The position numbers and the translations under genes were made by a program. Under the pieces are notes generated by a model. It did not search any database. It was not told the origin of the DNA and saw only the letters and a list, made by a program, of their open reading frames with translations. Below, one piece after another: positions 27,838 to 36,932 of a DNA stretch of 64,000 bases (the stretch's first letter is position 1; every line of letters begins with the position of its first letter). Source of the stretch: Nocardia cyriacigeorgica (lineage in GTDB: Bacteria > Actinomycetota > Actinomycetes > Mycobacteriales > Mycobacteriaceae); contig NZ_JARWNX010000037.1 in the NCBI RefSeq assembly GCF_029868385.1, forward strand, positions 1 through 64,000, written 5' to 3'.

Positions 27838-29283
27838 CTAGCCGGTCCAGCCGAGCGGCATCAGCACCGACTTCTGCTCACAGAACGCGTCGAGGCCCTC
27901 CGGCCCGTTCTCCCGGCCGAGCCCGGAATTCTTGTAGCCGCCGAACGGTGCGCCGGGATCGAAGGCGTACCAGTTGATCGCATAGGTTCCGGTGCGCACG
28001 CGCGCGGCGATCGCGGCGCCGTGCTCCACATCGCTGGTCCACACCGAACCGGCCAGACCGTAGTCGGAATCGTTGGCGATGGCCACGGCTTCGTCCTCGG
28101 TGTCGTACGGGATCACCGAAAGTACCGGTCCGAAAATCTCTTCCCGCGCGATCGTCGACGAATTGTCCACATCGGCGAAGATGGTCGGCTCGACGAACCA
28201 GCCCTTGTCCAGCCCTTCCGGCCTGCCGCCGCCGAGCACCAGTCGCGCACCCTCGGCCTTGCCCTTGGCGATATAGCCCTCGACCCGCTCCCGCTGACGC
28301 TGCGAGATCAGCGGGCCGAGTTGGGTGGCCGGATCGGTGGGATCGCCGACGGTCATGGTGCGCACATGCGCGGCCAGCGCCTCGATGATCTCGTCGTAGT
28401 GGCTGCGCGGCGCCAGGATTCGGGTCTGCGCGACACAACCCTGACCGGAGTTCATCAGACCGGAGAAGGCCAGCACCGGAATGCTCGCGGCAATGTCCAT
28501 ATCCGGCAACAGGATTGCCGCGGACTTACCGCCGAGTTCGAGTGAGACGGTCTTGAGCTGTTCGGTGGCGATGGCGCCGATCCGGCGGCCGACCGCGGTG
28601 CTGCCGGTGAAGGTCAGCTTATCGATGCCGGGATGTGACGCCAGGTACTCCGAGGCCTCGGCCTCGGCGGGCAGCACCGAAAGCACACCCTCGGGCAGTC
28701 CGGCCTCGGCGAAGATCTCGGCGACCTTGTTGGTGGTCAGCGGCGTCAAGGGGGATGGCTTGAGCACCACCGTACAACCGGCAAGCAGCGAGGGCGCGAG
28801 CTTGTTGGCGGCGAGGAACAGCGGAACGTTCCACGCGGTGATCGCGGCGACCACACCACGCGGTTCGCGGGATACCCGGGTGGTGCCGAAGATGCCGGTG
28901 CGGGTCTCGTTCCACGGGAAGGATTTCGCCAGGCCCGCGTAGTAGTCGAGGGCCGCGACGGCCGGGATCTGGTTCAGCGTGGTGGCCGCCATCAGCGGGG
29001 CGCCCATCTCGGCGGTGAGGGTGGCGGCCAGGTCGGCGCCGCGTTCCTCGATCAGACGGGCGGCGCGGGTGAGCACCTGGGCGCGCTCCTCCGGCGGCGT
29101 GGACGGCCACGGACCGGAGTCGAAGGCCGCGCGGGCCGCGGCGACCGCGGCGTCGACGTCGGCGCGGTCGACGGCGGGGACGCTGCCGACCGGCTCCTCG
29201 GTGGCCGGGGAGAAGACCTGGATGCGCTCGGTGGTGGCGGGCGCGGTCCAGCGGCCGCCGATGAAGAGGCTGTCGTAATCCAT
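27838..29283 (-). CDS. Aldehyde dehydrogenase, NAD(P)-dependent
   Basis: Oxidises an aldehyde to the acid with NAD(P). All ALDH-superfamily catalytic elements are present: Asn152 (AWNVP), Lys175 (LKPSP), Glu249 (LELGGKS) and nucleophile Cys283 (GQGC). Length 481 residues is typical. By position and sequence it matches Rv0223c next to the Rv0224c methyltransferase in M. tuberculosis (recalled). The ATG start is close to a block of GTTACAG/CTGTAAC repeats that may hold its promoter. The substrate is not predictable; fatty or aromatic aldehydes are plausible. Confidence 0.93.
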   Translation of the reverse strand: MDYDSLFIGGRWTAPATTERIQVFSPATEEPVGSVPAVDRADVDAAVAAARAAFDSGPWPSTPPEERAQVLTRAARLIEERGADLAATLTAEMGAPLMAATTLNQIPAVAALDYYAGLAKSFPWNETRTGIFGTTRVSREPRGVVAAITAWNVPLFLAANKLAPSLLAGCTVVLKPSPLTPLTTNKVAEIFAEAGLPEGVLSVLPAEAEASEYLASHPGIDKLTFTGSTAVGRRIGAIATEQLKTVSLELGGKSAAILLPDMDIAASIPVLAFSGLMNSGQGCVAQTRILAPRSHYDEIIEALAAHVRTMTVGDPTDPATQLGPLISQRQRERVEGYIAKGKAEGARLVLGGGRPEGLDKGWFVEPTIFADVDNSSTIAREEIFGPVLSVIPYDTEDEAVAIANDSDYGLAGSVWTSDVEHGAAIAARVRTGTYAINWYAFDPGAPFGGYKNSGLGRENGPEGLDAFCEQKSVLMPLGWTG

Positions 29284-29324
29284 GAGAACACGTTACAGTT
29301 TTGTCGCCCCGTTGTCTGTAACAG
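29284..29324 (-). promoter_or_regulatory. Inverted GTTACAG/CTGTAAC elements upstream of the aldehyde dehydrogenase
   Basis: GTTACAG (29292-29298) and CTGTAAC (29316-29322) form a 7-base inverted repeat, and CTGTAACAG at 29316-29324 is itself a palindrome about its centre. On the minus strand, TTACAG and TGTAAC are about 18 bases apart just before the ATG, so they could also be -35/-10 elements of a near-leaderless transcript. Confidence 0.35.
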
Positions 29325-29391
29325 GTTTCAGTTTCGCTTCCGCGCACCCCCATGAGCTGCGTGAATTCCGACCTGTCGGTTCGCTTTTCGT

Positions 29392-29413
29392 CAGAACGCA
29401 CTATTGCGTTCTG
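29392..29413. promoter_or_regulatory. Perfect 22-base inverted repeat upstream of small ORF
   Basis: Arms CAGAACGCA and TGCGTTCTG flank a CTAT centre with no mismatch. It lies about 80 bases before the ATG at 29494 in the gap between divergent genes. It has no T-tract on either side, so an operator is more likely than a terminator. Confidence 0.45.
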
Positions 29414-29493
29414 TTGCTGGACAGTGGATGCTGTAGCTACTGATCAGCTCGCTCGACCCATCGAACCGATACCGCAATTGGGGAGTCCGATTC

Positions 29494-29787
29494 ATGGCGG
29501 TGCAAGTGATCGGCCGGTCGTTGATGACAAGCGACCAGACCGAGCATCAAGCTAAGAGCGTTGGCAGCGGCGGCTGGGTGGTTTCCTTCCTACCCGGCCG
29601 CACTTTGACCATCGAGCAGGCAACGGCCGCTATGCAGGCCGCCGAGGCCGTGGCGGTGGTCGGAACGCTGGCCGATCTGGTCGGCCTGACCACGCTCGAG
29701 GCGGTCGGACTCGCCATGCGGGAGTCGCCGTGGCAGGAGGCGCGTCACGTCACCCGCGGGTGGCGTCAGGCCCTGCGGGTTCGCTGA
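29494..29787 (+). CDS. Small hypothetical protein (97 aa)
   Basis: No domain recognised. An N-terminal tail is followed by GGWVVSFLPGRTLTIEQATAAMQAAEAVAVV and a C-terminal basic helix (WQEARHVTRGWRQALRVR). No signal peptide or membrane helix. The ATG at 29494 has GGGGAG upstream; an in-frame ATG at 29524 would drop ten residues. Strong third-position GC and a palindromic element upstream support a real gene. It converges with the methyltransferase gene. Confidence 0.55.
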   Translation: MAVQVIGRSLMTSDQTEHQAKSVGSGGWVVSFLPGRTLTIEQATAAMQAAEAVAVVGTLADLVGLTTLEAVGLAMRESPWQEARHVTRGWRQALRVR

Positions 29788-29822
29788 AAGCGACCGGCCG
29801 TTCCGCGCCAGCGCCGCCGGGT

Positions 29823-30647
29823 TCAGTCCGGTTTGATTGCGACGATCACCAGGTTGCTGACCAGTAACTCGCGCAACAACGGGATACGAACCAGCCACCA
29901 CGCCCACCGCGGGTGATAGCGGGGGAACACCGCGAACACCTCCGCGGGCGTCCGCTGTGCCCACCGCAGACCATCCGCGGCGCCCACGGCGAACAGGGAC
30001 CGGCCGAACCTGTTCTTGGGCTCACGACCATGCTTGCGCCGATACCGGCGGGCCGCGTACTCGCCGCCCAGGTAATGCCACGGGCCGGTCTCATGCCCAC
30101 CGAACGGGCCGTGCCACACCGTGTAGGACAGCACGATCACCCCACCTGGCCGCGTCACACGCACCATCTCGTCGGCCATCAGCCACGGATGGGGCACATG
30201 CTCGGCCACATTCGACGAAAAACAGATATCCACCGCGCCATCCCGAAACGGCAGCGCCATCCCCGAACCGCGCACCGCGCCCGGCACCGTCAGACCGGCC
30301 GCATGCAGCTCAGAGGGGTCCGGCTCCACCGGGATGTACCTCGCGCCGGTCCTGGCGAACTCGTCGGCGAAATAGCCCGGCCCGCCGCCCACATCGATGA
30401 TCGTCGCGCCCGCCAGCGCACGACCGGTCGCATCCGCGTAGAAATCGCTGATCATGGCGGCGCTGTCGGTGGCGAGACCACCGTAGAACACCGCGGGCGC
30501 GGTCTGCTCGAACCGGAAACTGCTCAGCAGCCGCAGGGAGCGCCGCAGCGTCGCCCGCTCGGCGAAGCGCGGGCCGCGCATCGACCCACGCGGGGCCGCC
30601 CGTCCCGTTCGCATCCGGGTCTGCGGCGACCACCCGGTCGGCCTCAT
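29823..30647 (-). CDS. Class I SAM-dependent methyltransferase (Rv0224c-like)
   Basis: About 274 residues with a Rossmann-type methyltransferase core: motif I IIDVGGGPGYFADEFA, an acidic end of strand 2 (VEPDPSE), motif II-like GSGMALPFRDGAVDICFSSN, and a post-core VAEHVPHPW. It resembles UbiE/COQ5-type small-molecule or lipid methyltransferases. ATG 30647 is preferred because GGAG lies five bases upstream; longer frames overlap the divergent glycosyltransferase promoter. It lies divergent to the GT4 gene, as Rv0224c-Rv0225 do. It may methylate a sugar or lipid of the envelope, but the substrate is not known. Confidence 0.82.
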   Translation of the reverse strand: MRPTGWSPQTRMRTGRAAPRGSMRGPRFAERATLRRSLRLLSSFRFEQTAPAVFYGGLATDSAAMISDFYADATGRALAGATIIDVGGGPGYFADEFARTGARYIPVEPDPSELHAAGLTVPGAVRGSGMALPFRDGAVDICFSSNVAEHVPHPWLMADEMVRVTRPGGVIVLSYTVWHGPFGGHETGPWHYLGGEYAARRYRRKHGREPKNRFGRSLFAVGAADGLRWAQRTPAEVFAVFPRYHPRWAWWLVRIPLLRELLVSNLVIVAIKPD

Positions 30648-30819
30648 ATCGGCTCCGATCACGGCGCCGAGTCTCGCACAAACCGCGCCGAGGGCCGGTC
30701 GCGGCCGGGTCGGCGGGCGGTCAGGGCCATGATCGGACCACTGTCCAGTGCTGTCCATTAGGGTGTACGTCGATATCCGACGTTCCCGACGGGGACCCGA
30801 CGACCGGAGAAGCTCGACC

Positions 30820-31983
30820 GTGCGCGAAGTCCTTCTGCTCTGCTGGCGCGACACGGGGCATCCGCAGGGCGGGGGCAGCGAACGCTACCTCGAGCAGGTC
30901 GGCGCCCACCTGGCCGCCCGCGGGGTCAAGGTCACCCTGCGCACGGCGCGCTATCCGGGCGCGGCCACCCGCGAGACCGTCGACGGCATCGACATCAGCC
31001 GCGCGGGCGGACGCTACTCGGTGTACCCGCGTGCGCTCGCCGCCATCGCCCTCGGGCGGCTCGGGTTCGGACCGCTGCGCGGACTGCGACCCGACGCGGT
31101 GATCGACACCCAGAACGGCATCCCGTTCTTCGCCAGGGCCGTGGGTGGCGCGCCCTCGGTGGTGCTGGTGCATCACGGGCATCGTGAACAGTGGCCCGTC
31201 GCGGGGCGAATGGTCGGCCGGATCGGCTGGTGGATCGAATCGAGGCTCTCGCCACGGGTGCATCGCGACAACCAATACCTGACCGTATCCCTGCCCTCCG
31301 CCGAGGAATTGACGACGCTCGGCGTGGACAGTTCGCGCATCGCGGTGGTGCGCAACGGAGCTGAACCTGTTCCAGCCGACGCCCCCACCGGTGCGTCCGA
31401 AACCCGCACCGCCGAACCACGGGTCGTGGTGCTCTCACGGCTGGTGCCGCACAAGCAGATCGAGGACGCGCTCTCGGCCGTCGCGCGACTGCGCGACCGG
31501 ATTCCCGGCGTGGCGCTCGACGTCATCGGCGACGGCTGGTGGGCCGACAATCTGAAATCCGTCGCGCGCGAGCTGGGTATCGCCGATGCGGTGACCTTCC
31601 ACGGGCACGTCGACGAACGCCGCAAACACGAACTGCTCGCCCGCGCCTGGGTGCACGTCATGCCCTCACGCAAAGAAGGCTGGGGTCTCGCGGTGATCGA
31701 GGCGGCCCAGCACGGTGTGCCGACGGTCGGCTACCGGTCCTCGCGCGGGCTCACCGATTCCATCGTCGACGGCGTCACCGGGCTGCTGGTCGACGATGTC
31801 GATCAGCTGGCCGAATCGGTCGCCGAACTGCTCGACGACGCCCCGAGCCGCACCGTCATGGGGGAGAAGGCGCGCGCCCGTGCTCGGGAATTCTCATGGG
31901 AGAGTACGGCGGCGGGCGTGTACCAGGTGCTCGCGGCGGCGGCGGATGGGCGGAAGGTGTCGGGGCTGATTCCGCCGGTGTGA
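30820..31983 (+). CDS. GT4-family glycosyltransferase (Rv0225-like)
   Basis: GT-B fold retaining glycosyltransferase of 387 residues. The N-terminal domain has the glycine-rich GHPQGGGSERYLEQ acceptor loop; the C-terminal domain has VVLSRLVPHKQIEDAL, DVIGDGW, and the EX7E donor motif in SRKEGWGLAVIEA. No signal or membrane segment, so it acts on the cytosolic face using a nucleotide sugar. The GTG at 30820 follows GGAGAAG. The final codons run into a tandem repeat array. The donor sugar is not predictable (mannose or glucose common). Confidence 0.88.
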   Translation: MREVLLLCWRDTGHPQGGGSERYLEQVGAHLAARGVKVTLRTARYPGAATRETVDGIDISRAGGRYSVYPRALAAIALGRLGFGPLRGLRPDAVIDTQNGIPFFARAVGGAPSVVLVHHGHREQWPVAGRMVGRIGWWIESRLSPRVHRDNQYLTVSLPSAEELTTLGVDSSRIAVVRNGAEPVPADAPTGASETRTAEPRVVVLSRLVPHKQIEDALSAVARLRDRIPGVALDVIGDGWWADNLKSVARELGIADAVTFHGHVDERRKHELLARAWVHVMPSRKEGWGLAVIEAAQHGVPTVGYRSSRGLTDSIVDGVTGLLVDDVDQLAESVAELLDDAPSRTVMGEKARARAREFSWESTAAGVYQVLAAAADGRKVSGLIPPV

Positions 31984-32122
31984 GCCGGGCTGATTCGGCG
32001 GGGGTGAGCTGGGCTGATTCGGGGTGTGGGCCGGGCTGATTCGGGGTGTGGGCCGGGCTGATACGGCGGGTGTGGGCCGGGCTGATACGGCGGAGGTGGG
32101 CCGGGCTGATTCGGCCGGTGGG
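31955..32122. repeat. Minisatellite: seven imperfect 22-24 base units
   Basis: The core GGGCTGAT occurs at 31963, 31987, 32011, 32033, 32055, 32079 and 32103, so spacing is 24, 24, 22, 22, 24, 24. A typical unit reads GTGTGGGCCGGGCTGAT followed by T/A-CGG. The first unit lies inside the 3-prime end of the glycosyltransferase gene and the second spans its stop region; the others fill the convergent gap. No hairpin terminator is visible here. Confidence 0.85.
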
Positions 32123-32203
32123 CGGAGTGTTCGGGTCGATCCTTCCGGTGCGATCGGGAGCGGAGTTACCAGCTGCCGCAGGCGCACTCGGTGCGGGCTG
32201 CGG

Positions 32204-34714
32204 CTACTGCGCCGGTGTGCTCCGCTCGCGGATTCGACGCCTGGTCAGTGGGCGAATCGTGAGTAGCGGTGCGAACAGCAGGCTCGCCCAGAGCAGGTGG
32301 GCGCTGATCACCAAGGGGCGGTGCGCGGCCGTGCGCTCGGTGATGACGCCGGGGACGCGATAGAGCGAGAGATCCGGAGTGGTCAGCATCGGCTCCAGTT
32401 GCGCCAGTGTGGTTTTCGATTCACCCAGCGGGCCTGGCGTGCGGTGCTCGACGAGCACCCAGCCCACACCGAGCGCCGCCAGATCCTTCGCCGTACCACC
32501 CGTCAGCAGCAGACTCTCCACCTGCCCGGCCCGCGCGCCCTCACCCGAAACCCGCTGCCCACGCACCGGCAGCTCACCGGTCTGCAACACATCGTTCGGC
32601 AGCATGCGCGGCGCCGGATCCAGCACCGGCGCCGGCCCGCTGTACGGGAACCGCCGGAACATCCCTCCGGGCAGCACCGCGACATCTCCCGGCCCATCCA
32701 CCCGTTCGGCCACCTGCTGCCACGCCGCCGGGTACCGCACCGCCCGCATCTCACCACCCACGCCCCACGCCAGGTCGATGAGCGGGAGTATCAGTGCCGC
32801 GATGAACAGGGCGGCGATGGTGGTGAGCGCAGGACCGGCGGCGGATCGGCGGTCGTGGGTGGGTGGTGCGACCCGGGATCGGCCGGGTCCATCCGCGCCG
32901 GATGATCCGGGCTGGGCGTCGATGGATCCGGCGTCGGCCAGGGTGGACGTGTGCCCTGGGGTAGTCGAGCTGCTGCCGGGTTCGGCTGTGCTGCTGATCG
33001 GATTCGAGGTGGGATCGTTCGGCGTGTGCGCGGATGCGCCGCCTACAGAGTCGGCTGAGCGGACTTCGGTTTCGGCCGTCGTGGCGGTAGCGTCGGGCCC
33101 GGCGCTTCGGTCGATGGCCCGACCGCCGAACCTCGCCGCGACGGCAGCGCATCCCGCTGCGACACACAACGCATACGCGGGCATCGCGAGCGCGACGTAC
33201 TTCTGCGTATCACGTAGCAGCCCCGCGCCCGGTACCTCGACGACGAGCCATTCGAGAACTTCCATGCCCCATGCGGTCGCGCCGAGCGCGGGTAGGAGCA
33301 CGGCAGCCAGCGCGAGCCCGAGGAGCCTGCGTCCGGTGCGCACGTCTGCGGTGTCGGGCTGCTGTCCCACCGGATCCTCGGCGGTCTGATGCGCTCTGCT
33401 GGCGCCGGGCCGGATGCGCCGAACCGGGAATCCGGCGACGGTCCGCACGCCGAGGGCGACGAGGATCAGCAGGATCGCGGTCGCGGCGAGGGCGAGCGGG
33501 GTGGTGCGGGACCAGGGGACGGCGTCGGCGTTCCAGATGCCGCCGAGACCCGCCAGGCTGCCGATGGTGGCGAGGCCGGGTTCGGCGCGGGCGGCAAAGG
33601 CGGCGATACCGGCGGGGTCGGAGGTCTCGGTGCCCGCGCCGGAGGCGAGCGTCGCGACCAGCCAGGGCGCGGAGGCGGCGATCAGCAGCGCCAGCGCACC
33701 GGCGACGTTGCGACGGCCCGCGACGACGAGGCCGACGATGCCCGCCAGCAGCGCACCCGTCGGTGTCAGCCCCGCGGCGGCGAAGCACCCGGCGAGCGCC
33801 GCCCAGTCCCGCACCGCTTGCCCCGGACGCCGATCAGCCACGCGCGTAACCGGCTCGGGTTCACTCGGCTCCGAGGGCACATGCGGTCGTGAACCGGCCT
33901 GGCCTGGGTGCATCCGGCTGGGGGAGGTCTGGTCGGTGGTGGTCTGGTTGGAGCCTGGCTGGTCGGAATTGGTTTGTTCGGGGGGAGTTCGGTTGGCGGC
34001 GGTCCGGTCGGAACCGGTCGGACCGGACCCGATCTGGTCGGGGGCGGTCTGGCTGGACGCTGTCCGGTCGAGAGAAGGGTGAACGGGTGCTGCCCGGCCC
34101 TCTGGGGTCGCGGCCAGGCTTCGGGGCCCGGTGGTGGTCTGGTCATGTGCCTCGGTGGCCTGTTCGGGGCGAGCCGTCCGGCTCGGTGTCGGGTCGGGGC
34201 GGCGTCGATGTGGCGCGGAGACTGCGTTGCGGTTCGCCCGCTCGCGGAGCCGATGCGCTGCCAGCGCGGTCCACGGGAGGGCGGCGTACCCGGTGAGCAG
34301 GCTCCAATGACCCTGTAAGAGACGTTCGGCGACAAAGGGATTCCAGATCGCCACCGTGACGGCCACCAACTGCGCCGCGACAGGCACACCGAGCAGCGTC
34401 CGCGACAGGACCGCCGCACCGTATCCCGCCGCCCACAGCGCCGCCAGCAGGATCGCTTTCACCAGCAGGCCACCATCGATCACCGGCGACAACGCGGCCA
34501 GTAGCGCGTCCTGTGGCACCGCGCGGGGTGCGGCGTCGCCGAGACCGAGAGCCGCATCGGTGAGATAGGACCGCGGTGTGCTCACCGCATCGCGCAGCAG
34601 CAGATATCCGGTGCCGAGCAGCGGGCCCGCGATCACCAGCGTCAGCAGCGCGCTGTAGGCGGCCGGGACAACCCGCACCCACCGGTCGCCTCGACCCCAA
34701 CCGCGCTCACTCAC
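32204..34714 (-). CDS. Large polytopic membrane protein (Rv0226c-like)
   Basis: An 836-residue membrane protein with some twelve or more helices. Recognisable parts are the N-terminal VPAAYSALLTLVIAGPLLGTG helix, the Trp-rich IWNPFVAERLLQGHWSLL loop, and a periplasmic C-terminal region with WVLVEHRTPGPL before a last helix. The layout and position suggest a GT-C-type glycosyltransferase or glycan-handling protein, as for Rv0226c. Two cytosolic or loop regions (about 140-270 and 530-630) are Ser/Thr/Pro/Gln-rich low-complexity insertions. The GTG at 34714 is chosen where protein-like sequence begins; no SD is clear. Function is unknown. Confidence 0.72.
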   Translation of the reverse strand: MSERGWGRGDRWVRVVPAAYSALLTLVIAGPLLGTGYLLLRDAVSTPRSYLTDAALGLGDAAPRAVPQDALLAALSPVIDGGLLVKAILLAALWAAGYGAAVLSRTLLGVPVAAQLVAVTVAIWNPFVAERLLQGHWSLLTGYAALPWTALAAHRLRERANRNAVSAPHRRRPDPTPSRTARPEQATEAHDQTTTGPRSLAATPEGRAAPVHPSLDRTASSQTAPDQIGSGPTGSDRTAANRTPPEQTNSDQPGSNQTTTDQTSPSRMHPGQAGSRPHVPSEPSEPEPVTRVADRRPGQAVRDWAALAGCFAAAGLTPTGALLAGIVGLVVAGRRNVAGALALLIAASAPWLVATLASGAGTETSDPAGIAAFAARAEPGLATIGSLAGLGGIWNADAVPWSRTTPLALAATAILLILVALGVRTVAGFPVRRIRPGASRAHQTAEDPVGQQPDTADVRTGRRLLGLALAAVLLPALGATAWGMEVLEWLVVEVPGAGLLRDTQKYVALAMPAYALCVAAGCAAVAARFGGRAIDRSAGPDATATTAETEVRSADSVGGASAHTPNDPTSNPISSTAEPGSSSTTPGHTSTLADAGSIDAQPGSSGADGPGRSRVAPPTHDRRSAAGPALTTIAALFIAALILPLIDLAWGVGGEMRAVRYPAAWQQVAERVDGPGDVAVLPGGMFRRFPYSGPAPVLDPAPRMLPNDVLQTGELPVRGQRVSGEGARAGQVESLLLTGGTAKDLAALGVGWVLVEHRTPGPLGESKTTLAQLEPMLTTPDLSLYRVPGVITERTAAHRPLVISAHLLWASLLFAPLLTIRPLTRRRIRERSTPAQ

Positions 34715-35146
34715 GACTGTGCACCCTACGTTCCCCACCCGGCCACAGCCCGCCCTTGTACCTGTCGGCCTCATCGCACGGTCGATGACCTCGCGTTCAT
34801 CGCCGCGGTCCGCCGGTCGAGGTCTTCGATCGGCGTCGTGTCCAGCAGGCCGAGATGGTGGCCGAATGCCGCGCTCATTTCGTTGCGGAAGCGGCCCATG
34901 GGGTTCGTGCGCGCAACCTGACCCGGTCTCTTGTTTCCGATCGGCCCCGAGCGTCGTGGATCGCCTACTTCGGCACGGCGGTGCGCTGGCGACCCCGAGC
35001 ACCGTGCACCCCGGGCGCCGATGCGGCGGTGGCCGACCTCGCGGTCTATGCGAACCGGGTGTGCGAACCCTTGCGAGTCCGGTCCATTCGGGCGACTCGC
35101 GGTGGTTCGGGGGCGGACAAGCGGGATTGCCGGGTGGGGTGCGACG
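34715..35146. other. Divergent gap with no convincing gene
   Basis: This 432-base region lies between the divergent Rv0226c-like and flippase genes and must hold both promoters. Every frame is rich in Arg, Pro and Ser. The only protein-like stretch is a 42-codon minus-strand frame at 34771-34899, with no ribosome binding site. No inverted repeat of note was seen. Confidence 0.5.
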
Positions 35147-36445
35147 ATGGCGGGCGTGTCTGCTGTTCGTCGCCTTCCCGTCGTGGCGGATCTGAGCTTG
35201 GTGACGGCGGGCGCGATGACGGCCAATGTGGCCGGGTATCTGCTCCAGTTGCTTGCCGGACGATGGCTCGGGGTCGCGGGATACAGCGAATTCGCCAGCC
35301 TGCTCGCGGTGCAACTGCTGTGCGCGGTGCCCGCGCTCGCCTTACAGAACGTGGTCGCGCGAGAACTCGTGCGTGGCGCGAGTGTGGCGGCGCTGCGTGG
35401 TCTGCAATGGCGGTGCGCGGTGATCGTCGCGGCGGTGGCGGTGGTGCTGATTCCGGTGGTGACCATGGTGCTGGAGGTGAGTCCGGTTGCCTGCGCCGCC
35501 GCGCTCGTTCCAGCGCCCGCATTGGTGATGCTGTCCGGCGAGCAGGGGGTTCTCCAGGGCGGCAGGCGTTTCCGCGGGCTGGCCGTTGTGCTCGGCGCCG
35601 CCGGTGTCGCGCGGGTGGTGCCTGCGATCGTGGTGCTCGCAATCGGCGCGGGTGCCGCGCCGGCATTGTGGGCGGCGGCGTTCGGTATTGCCGGGGCGGC
35701 CGTGTTCGCCCGGTATGTGGCCGGTGCGTCGGTGGATGCGATGCCTGCCGCGGAGCCTGTCGGGCCGGAGGTGGCGGCGGCCGCCGGTGGTCAGGCCTCG
35801 CTGGAGTTCTCCGCGCCGCCCGTGCCGACCGCCGGATTCGCCGGTGTGATCGCGGTGCTGCGGGCCGCGCAGGTGCAGGCGGCGCTGATGGCATTGTCGT
35901 CGGCGGATCTGATCGTGGTGCGGATCGTGCTGGACGAGGACGACGCCAGCCGCTACGCCCTCGGCACCATGGCCACCAAGATCGCGTTCTGGCTGCCGGC
36001 GGCCGTCGGCATGGTGCTGTATCCCCGCATGGCCCAGCCAGGGCATTCGGCGGGCGCGATCCGCTCGGCGCTGGCGGTGCTGTCCGGCATCGGCATCATC
36101 GCGGTGCTCGGCGCGGCCGTCGCTGCCCCGCTCGCCCCCCTGCTCGTCGGCGAGGATTACGCGCCCATCCAGGGCCTGCTGTGGTTGTTCGCCCTGCACG
36201 GTGCGGTTCTGGCGGTATTGCAGGGCGCGCTGCTGTCCGCGATCGCCGTCGACCGCACCGCCCTCGCCGCCATCACCTGGCTCGGTCTCGGCATAGAACT
36301 CGCCCTCATGCTGGCCTTCGCCCGCACCATCCCCGCCCTGATCACCACCGCCGCAGGCGTGGCCACCACCACGACCGTGATCGTCGCCGTCCTGGTCCTC
36401 TACACCGCTGCCCGGAAACCAACCAAGGCCGAGACGGGCTCCTGA
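35147..36445 (+). CDS. Polysaccharide flippase-like membrane protein (Wzx/MATE type)
   Basis: About 432 residues with roughly twelve hydrophobic helices and few charges. The start LSLVTAGAMTANVAGYLLQLLAGRWLGVAGYSEFASL and the later TMATKIAFWLPAAVGMVLYPRMA match the polysaccharide-export (Wzx/MurJ-like) branch of the MOP superfamily, where helix 1 and a G-R-x-L-G motif are typical. Such proteins flip lipid-linked glycans to the outer leaflet. ATG 35147 has GGGTGGGG upstream; a GTG at 35156 is possible. Neighbouring glycosyltransferase and acyltransferase genes fit a glycan-export role. Confidence 0.8.
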   Translation: MAGVSAVRRLPVVADLSLVTAGAMTANVAGYLLQLLAGRWLGVAGYSEFASLLAVQLLCAVPALALQNVVARELVRGASVAALRGLQWRCAVIVAAVAVVLIPVVTMVLEVSPVACAAALVPAPALVMLSGEQGVLQGGRRFRGLAVVLGAAGVARVVPAIVVLAIGAGAAPALWAAAFGIAGAAVFARYVAGASVDAMPAAEPVGPEVAAAAGGQASLEFSAPPVPTAGFAGVIAVLRAAQVQAALMALSSADLIVVRIVLDEDDASRYALGTMATKIAFWLPAAVGMVLYPRMAQPGHSAGAIRSALAVLSGIGIIAVLGAAVAAPLAPLLVGEDYAPIQGLLWLFALHGAVLAVLQGALLSAIAVDRTALAAITWLGLGIELALMLAFARTIPALITTAAGVATTTTVIVAVLVLYTAARKPTKAETGS

Positions 36446-36872
36446 CCTCCGGCCCTGTGCGCGGTGGTGTGCGCGGGCCGATGCGCTGTCCGACCCTTGG
36501 CGTGCGGAATGTGCCCCCGGTATGTCCCGCATCGGCGATGTCCAGACACTGTCGACGGGCCGCTGGCAGTGCCCGGCCGCCCACCACCCGTCACGCTGCC
36601 GAGAGCAATCGGGCTCTGATCCAGCCGACATCGCATACCCAGACCGCTTGTCGGCGGTGGTCACGTATAGCGCCGTCCGGGAGCCCCGGACGACGTGCTG
36701 ATGCCCGAACGGCACCCCGCCGCCGAACTGTGGATGGCAGGTCCGACCGAACCCGGTGCGTATTCACGCGGGCGGAGATCGTCTCCTGGGTGCCCGGTGT
36801 CGAGCCATAGGTTCGGTCAGCACGAATCCCCGACCGCAGGCGGAAACACCGCAACGGCAGCCAACGAAAACA
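36446..36872. other. Convergent gap with no convincing gene
   Basis: About 430 bases follow the flippase stop before the terminator of the DUF3068 gene. Frames on both strands are short or Arg/Pro-rich, with no SD or recognisable domain. No tRNA-like cloverleaf was found by eye. Confidence 0.5.
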
Positions 36873-36906
36873 ACTCGGCCCCCGGCGCGATTGCCGGGGG
36901 CCGAGT
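36873..36906 (-). terminator. Rho-independent terminator of the DUF3068 gene
   Basis: A perfect 14-base stem (ACTCGGCCCCCGGC at 36873-36886 with its complement at 36893-36906) closes a 6-base loop. Read on the minus strand it lies 26 bases after the stop and is followed by TGTTTTCG, a good U-tract. Confidence 0.88.
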
Positions 36907-36932
36907 CGATTCGAGGTGTTACCGCTGAGCGA

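Noticed and set aside
29284..29297. Near match to the KstR cholesterol-regulator site (TNNAACNNGTTNNA) before the aldehyde dehydrogenase
   Set aside because: The first T is a G and the site overlaps the start region. One near match in 64 kb is expected by chance and no cholesterol gene is adjacent.
34771..34899. Protein-like 42-codon minus-strand frame (MGRFRNEMSAAFGHHLG...)
   Set aside because: No ribosome binding site, no recognised homology and very short; it may be a fragment but cannot be supported.
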